The notes under the pieces are model-generated. The model saw only the letters and a list, made by a program, of their open reading frames with translations. It was not told where the DNA came from and did no database searches. A program made the translations under genes and the position numbers. From assembly GCF_000699445.3 (NCBI RefSeq), contig NC_067201.1, positions 11,401,501 to 11,465,500 of the forward strand: a DNA stretch of 64,000 nt, in the 5' to 3' direction. This DNA comes from Schistosoma haematobium (taxonomy: Eukaryota > Platyhelminthes > Trematoda > Strigeidida > Schistosomatidae). Of the stretch, positions 59,001-64,000 are shown piece after piece (the stretch's first letter is position 1; the number at the start of each line of letters is the position of its first letter).

Positions 59001-60890
59001 AGATTTTGTGCTTTCTTTTCCAATTCCATATTCCATCTCTGTAAATATTAATTTATTCACTCATTGAAAATCAGTGAAGTGAATTGTACAATGTCAATGT
59101 TATTTTGTTGTCATCACTATCATAACACTGATGTTACAAGTTTTAATTTACTAATAAGCCAACAAGTGCAATGATTTATGTATCTGTTATGAATTGATAC
59201 GAATTATTTGGGAAAAAGTGTTAAATCCAGACGAAGATCTACTTATTGACTGTCATTATACATATTTTTATTGGTTAACTGATAAGTAACTAAATTATGC
59301 GTATATTCATATTCATGTTATTATAAGCTTCCATTTGACTTATTAATTACCATTGTACGACTTACTGTTCTTAAGTTATTCTTAATTTATTAGTTACGGT
59401 CTTTCATAATCACAGCAACTTTCAGCCTGGTGTATATTTGCTATTTTCTATTTTATGTTATTATACGGTTTGATTTGCTTGTATATAAAATGCGTATGTG
59501 TGAAATACATGATTTATATAGTTGAGGCTGATATTGGTGTTCTCGACTGAACAGGCTGGGTTAATCGAGAAGCTACTATCTTGGAGGACCAATAAGAACA
59601 CAGAGTTGACTCTATGCTGCTCATACTGGTTTATGTATCATTGGTCTGGTCAATAAGTCAGTGTTCTAACTGCGATATTATCACGTGATAATTAACAGTC
59701 CATGAAAACATAACTGACACAATAGGACGTTTTTGTCAAAAAGGGGAATATGAAATCTCAACACTTCTATCGAAATTCCCTGTATTAACTAAATCGAGAA
59801 TGGAGTGATGTCGAGATAAATGATGTCTGTGACATCAGATTAAAGCAGTTTCAATTATGTTTGTCAATATAAACAATGCGAGACGCCCAGAATAGGGTAT
59901 TCATTAATATGAACACAATTTTCACAGAGTGCAGAAAGGTACACAAAGCTTATCCAAATAGTCAACCCCCAATGTAAATGATAACTTCATTAATTAAAAG
60001 TGTGAAAAACAAGACAATGCATTTGGAATGCAGCATATCTCTCAACATTTTTCAGGTCAACAAAGTTTGTTCGTTCAGTAGTAGATATATAGGTGTGAAC
60101 CAAACTGGTGATCTTGTTTACAGACTTCCAAACATCTATTCGATTGACTGGAAAGTTTATTTACGTAAAGATAATAAATTCTCAATAAATAAAGTGTGAA
60201 AATTACCCCGAAAAAGGAAAATGAGTAAAACTAAATCAGAAGCATTGTGCAAGCTCTTGATGACCAATTGAAGCGGAGACTCATACTAAATTAAATATTT
60301 TTGTAGAAACACTAAATAGGCTATGATTTTTCACCACTGGCACAATCATACAGTTATATCATTCATAACTGCTTGGCAGTTGTAAAGTTGTCATGTTCTA
60401 ATAAATGAATTTAGTCTCAAGGAGTTAAGTTTGATGGAAACATTGCAAAACATTGTTAAAATATGTGAAACTAGACTGATTAGAAAACTTAACAACGGCT
60501 GAAAATACCAAATAACAATTTATCATCTTCGCTAATATACACTGCAATGAATGTAAAAATGTAAACAACTCATTCTACGATATTAAACTAGTAATCACTT
60601 GTCAAAATATTTGTCACCAAATAAGTGATAATTACACTCGACAAATAATATATATGAAAACACGGTGACATTAAACAAGTATATTGAATGTATATTCCTC
60701 TTACCAATGGATTCATGTATACGGCTTTAGGTTGTCCAGGAATGAGGCCATACATGGCAAGTTGCCTTACAACATTGTGCATCGTTAATAACTGTCCACG
60801 TATCGTATCATTCATTTCTGCATGAACACAAAAGCATACGAGCAAACATGTGAAAAATGTAACGGTAGAAACGTCAAATTTGAGTGACAT
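56074..60890 (-). CDS. Secreted CAP/SCP-TAPS (venom allergen-like) protein, five exons
   Basis: Exons (minus): 60890-60705, 59038-58899, 58460-58373, 56762-56668, 56113-56074. All junctions have GT donors (GTAAGA, GTGAGT, GTAAGT, GTGAGT) and AG acceptors, and phases agree; total 182 aa plus TAA. Residues 1-24 (MSLKFDVSTVTFFTCLLVCF-CVHA) are a signal peptide. CAP landmarks: LLTMHNVVRQ (first His), GLIPGQPKAVYMNPL, RWNMELEKKAQNLSDQC, VGQTWAGAYKVE, AVQLWFSEVAYYNF (Glu), CGNYPQ|LVWENTTDVGCGV (second Glu), VIVCNYGPGGD. The usual GHYTQ is GNYPQ, so the second cavity His is Asn. Schistosome VAL proteins of this group are secreted; molecular role is uncertain (lipid binding is known for some). ATG 60890 was preferred over in-frame TTG further upstream because the paralogue starts at the same place. 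Which VAL number it is cannot be told. Confidence 0.92.
59320..59630 (+). repeat. Three-copy 0.3-kb dispersed repeat, copy 3
   Basis: Lies in intron 1 of the CAP gene, antisense to it. Blocks as in 13245-13545 and 30226-30515, with TTGTATATAAAATGCGTATG at the TATA-like position. Confidence 0.55.
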
Positions 60891-60954
60891 TTGGAAGGGA
60901 TTCAAATTTTACTATTTTTCTAACTTCCAAACACACATTACTGATTATATATAC

Positions 60955-61030
60955 ACCATGAGAACAGGTTGGTTTAACGTAGGTGATCATCGATCAGCAG
61001 TTCATCAACATATGCCAATTATTCTTACTA
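60955..61030 (-). promoter_or_regulatory. Conserved promoter block of the CAP gene
   Basis: On the minus strand GATCACCTACGTTAAACCAA, CCTGTTCTCATGG and TGTATATATAATC lie about 70-100 bp upstream of the ATG. The block recurs at 63085-63125 upstream of the second CAP exon. TATATATAA is a candidate TATA box. Confidence 0.55.
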
Positions 61031-61070
61031 ATGCTTGATTACTTCAGGAGAGTACTTATATTCGGAACTG

Positions 61071-62482
61071 TCAACTACAAATCAGTAGGGTCAAAGAGAA
61101 ATGCCTGCACAAAACATTAATATAAAGGAAGTTTAATCCCCATGTCCTCACGCATTTTCTAGCATTAAGTGAGGAAAGGAGACCACAAATGTGCATTGGT
61201 TTGCAAAATCGATAATTATGATTGACTGTTGAGTTGGTAGTCATTCGATTCAGATATTGATTTGGACACGTCATAAATGCGAGCCAAACTGCTATTTGGT
61301 TGAGGATGACGTGATCGCAATCAGAATCATGAGTTGGATGAACGCTTTGTTCACAGATACATAGCTGTGTTCTACAGATATTTGTAGCCAATATCGATCA
61401 ACCGCTCGCATCAGTCAACGTGGTTTGTCTATGGATTAGTATCGATCGGTCATCGTATTGGCGAAGGGCCGAACAACTAATCGTTTATTGAGGATTTCCT
61501 TGGCAACCTACGCAGTTGGGGTGAAGTTTGCCCATGGGAATGCGTGGCATAATGTGGATCCAATGAACTGGTTCAAAGTCATCACTTACCAAACCGATTC
61601 CACGCTACCTAATGTCAAACAGGCAATAACAATGCTTAAACCCAAATTGTGTATTTAAAAAATAGTCAGTTATTCACCTTAATTAGCCTTGGTAACAACT
61701 AACGATTCTCAAATGAATGTAATCACAGTTTCTGATGCAATGCAGTGGTTTAGGTAGTTGGGAACGTTAGCACTGAACTACATCCTACTGTAAATCTAGG
61801 CGACGCGAGATCGAACAGGTCAGACAGCACCGAATATCCTCAGGTTTACAGGTACAATGTGGTGATGATTAGCACACTTATTAAAATGGGTAGTTGTTCG
61901 TCTTTCTGTCATTCCAATGTACACGTCTTTGTATTCGTATGTTACAACTTATAAAATCAATTTCCCAAACACTGTAATTCGTAATTTCTGTCAGACTGCA
62001 CACAAAATATTCGTCAATGATCGATATTCAGTTGGAAACGATTCTATATCGTCGAAAACCAAACTTGCAAAATGATGTTTCTCAATCATCGAAAACTGTA
62101 ATTCAGCAATTGTTTTGACAATTTAAGGTCTAATTATGAATTTACAGTGAATTCTAAAGCATATCAAAATGCTTCATAAATGGTGATTTTCGCAATGTTG
62201 TCAGTGTTTCTCACATCAATCGGAAATTTAACCAGTGACATTTTCATTCAAGGATAATATTTTACAAACCACACAACATTAATCTAAATAAAAGAGAATT
62301 GAAGTAAAATCTACACCTAATTTGCATACTGTAGGGAAATATTTTCACAAATATTCCTTCTTATGATATATCTGGCTACTGAAATAAATACATTCATTGA
62401 GGAGTGAATTTATTTGATCAGATTAGACGAATATATGCACATGCGACAGAAACGAGCAAAACGCGTTCACAAAAAGTGTGTA
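61071..62482. other. Intergenic sequence between the two CAP starts
   Basis: GC-richer patches at 61130-61640 and 61730-61860 look like dispersed repeats but match nothing else in the window that I can identify. Open frames there lack recognisable motifs. Confidence 0.35.
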
Positions 62483-62648
62483 TGTGGTGTTTGAATGAAC
62501 TGATGATTCCTTTGTACTTGTTGAATGCTTGATTTCGAATTTCAAATACAGTACATTCGTTCGTGCTTATCTAGTACTTCTTGATCCGATTGCGTTATTT
62601 CTGGGATTCTTAGTTCGTACTATAATTCAAATACTCCTGATTATCACA
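62483..62648 (+). repeat. Solo LTR, 166 bp, TSD GTGTA
   Basis: Starts TGTGGTGTTTGAATGAACTG and ends TGATTATCACA, with TGTG...CACA terminal inverts. It is flanked by GTGTA at 62478-62482 and 62649-62653. Same family and length as the LTRs of the element at 4517-5551. Formed by recombination between two LTRs. Confidence 0.9.
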
Positions 62649-63084
62649 GTGTATCATGTAACCTATAGACATTTTGACTACTGACCAGCTGAACGCACTC
62701 CATGAAAGTAAATTTGGTTCATGCAAACAAAGATTCCACTGATGTGTTTTTGTAACGGGACATGTTTTGGTGAGATTTCCAACTTCATCCGACATGAAAA
62801 ACTAACATAGTTTCCCATTTGAAAATATTAAATATGGTTGAGAATAGTGTTCGATATTTGTGCGCAGAAGACCGTTGTGGCGCAAGCAGTCACGTGATTA
62901 TATTTCTTACTAAGATACCATCTTTCAAAGTAAATTAACAAGTGAACCTTATTCATGGAAAAGGGATAGTTGAAAAATACTCACCATAATTGGATTGAAA
63001 TCCTTACGGGGCTATAATAACTAACCGACGCATGAACGAATGAAATCCATTTAATTGACATGTACGAATAATCTGATAGTCCAC

Positions 63085-63125
63085 GATCACCTATGTTGAC
63101 CAATCTGATCTCACAGTGTATGTAT
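63085..63125 (+). promoter_or_regulatory. Conserved promoter block of the second CAP exon
   Basis: GATCACCTATGTTGACCAATC, TGATCTCACAG and TGTATGTAT match the block upstream of the gene at 60890 in order and spacing (about 60-95 bp from the ATG). Confidence 0.55.
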
Positions 63126-63181
63126 GGGTAAATATGCATGTTTTTAGGGTATGAAAACAGTGTCAGTTTAATCATTCTCAG

Positions 63182-63301
63182 ATGTCGTTCAAATTCGATG
63201 TTTCTACAGTCTCACTGCTAATGTGTCTACTCACTTACCCTTGTGTCCATGCGAATATGAATAAAACGACAACGTACATAAATGTAATGTCGGCTGTTTG
63301 A
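63182..63301 (+). pseudogene. Signal-peptide exon of a second CAP gene, truncated
   Basis: ATG at 63182 begins MSFKFDVSTVSLLMCLLTYP-CVHANMNKT, clearly paralogous to MSLKFDVSTVTFFTCLLVCF-CVHAEMNDT of the gene at 60890. After Thr the similarity stops and the frame ends at TGA 63299-63301, with no MHNVVR block. It sits after ATTCTCAG, a possible acceptor. It is either a broken duplicate or an exon whose continuation has been replaced. Divergent orientation, 2.3 kb from the intact gene. Confidence 0.75.
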
Positions 63302-64000
63302 ATCTGTATATTTGTATACATTTATTCAGGTTGTGATATGATCCGTAACTCATCTATTTACGTTCATCCCATATATTCCTAATTTGCCTTATTATTTTCA
63401 TGAAGTTCTTTGTGACGTTTACTTGAATATTTGATTATTGGTTTACTATTTATTCACATTTATTTGTTGGATTCTTTGTTAGCTATTTATTCAGGCATTT
63501 TCGGTTCGTTTTCAGAATGATTGTCAAGTCATATACACTGATCTTTTCTATAGTTGTCAACATCTCTTGTCAATTGTCATTCAAACTAATTTTCAGGTTT
63601 ATTAAATATTCTTGTCGCTTGCGCAAATTAAACTTGGGTACAGACTGATTCGCGAAACTGGATGGTGCTAGCATTTATTTTTGTAATCATTCTTGATGTG
63701 CTTACGTTCATGGTTTGCACTAACTACATTACTGAGCTATTAAGTTCTTCTTATTTGGTGCTTACAAGGGTTCTGTTAACTGTTTTATGGTTTATGAACG
63801 TAAACCAGGTTATTACATATAGTGTTTTACTTGATAGCAGCTAACGTTTTCATCTAGTTTAGTGCATGAAATGTGGTACATTTTGAGAGCTTTACAAGCT
63901 ATCTTTCTCCCAGTGATGCCAAACGGTTGTTATATGCTTCAGTCGACTTATGTTTCCAAGAGTCTATGATGATCAATCTTGATCATCTCTTTTGCATATA
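63302..64000. other. Sequence 3' of the truncated CAP exon
   Basis: No further CAP exon could be recognised before the window ends. Confidence 0.4.

Overview
The window looks like nuclear DNA of a blood fluke (Schistosomatidae, most likely Schistosoma; species not decided). It is AT-rich, its genes are split by long introns, and it is crowded with decayed repeats: RTE-clade (SR2-like) LINE 3' ends with TAAG tails, CR1-like LINEs, Penelope-like elements (PLEs), and short tRNA-headed repeats carrying hammerhead ribozyme sequences. No bacterial-type operons, CRISPR arrays, rRNA genes or ordinary intact tRNAs were seen.

Three host genes can be assembled, all on the minus strand. (1) A two-exon P-loop sulfotransferase of the schistosome SULT-OR type (exons 41068-40757 and 29115-28642; 11.6-kb intron; 261 aa with a C-terminal membrane segment). 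(2) OST4, the single-pass oligosaccharyltransferase subunit (47783-47625; 52 aa). (3) A five-exon secreted CAP/SCP-TAPS (venom allergen-like, VAL) gene (60890-56074; 182 aa) whose second CAP histidine is replaced. A diverged copy of its promoter and signal-peptide exon lies head-to-head at 63182-63301 (+).

Layout. 1-28 kb: repeats. These include a hammerhead (873-922, minus) with an intact core and a 7-bp stem I, an internally deleted LTR retrotransposon with 166-bp LTRs and a 5-bp target duplication (4517-5551), a 1.23-kb repeat (6620-7847) present again at 41388-42630, SR2 ends (3.9, 11.5, 14.2 kb) and a PLE remnant (17.3-18.1 kb). 28.6-41.1 kb: the sulfotransferase gene, whose intron holds an SR2 end, an (AT)n tract and a decayed CR1-like LINE broken by a hammerhead-repeat fragment and a tRNA-His-like sequence. 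41.4-47 kb: repeats and a second CR1-like LINE. 47.6 kb: OST4. 48.4-52.8 kb: a nested array, an SR2 element split by a PLE (12-bp target duplication), itself hit twice by a 320-bp TG...CA unit with 4-bp duplications. 54.1 kb: a MITE-like element. 56-61 kb: the CAP gene. 62.5 kb: a solo LTR with TSD GTGTA between the two head-to-head CAP promoters.

The best candidates for something new are the covarying hammerhead, the twice-inserted 320-bp unit, the recurrent head-to-head (fold-back) hammerhead repeats and the inverted CAP promoter duplication. All calls come from reading the sequence; no database search was run.
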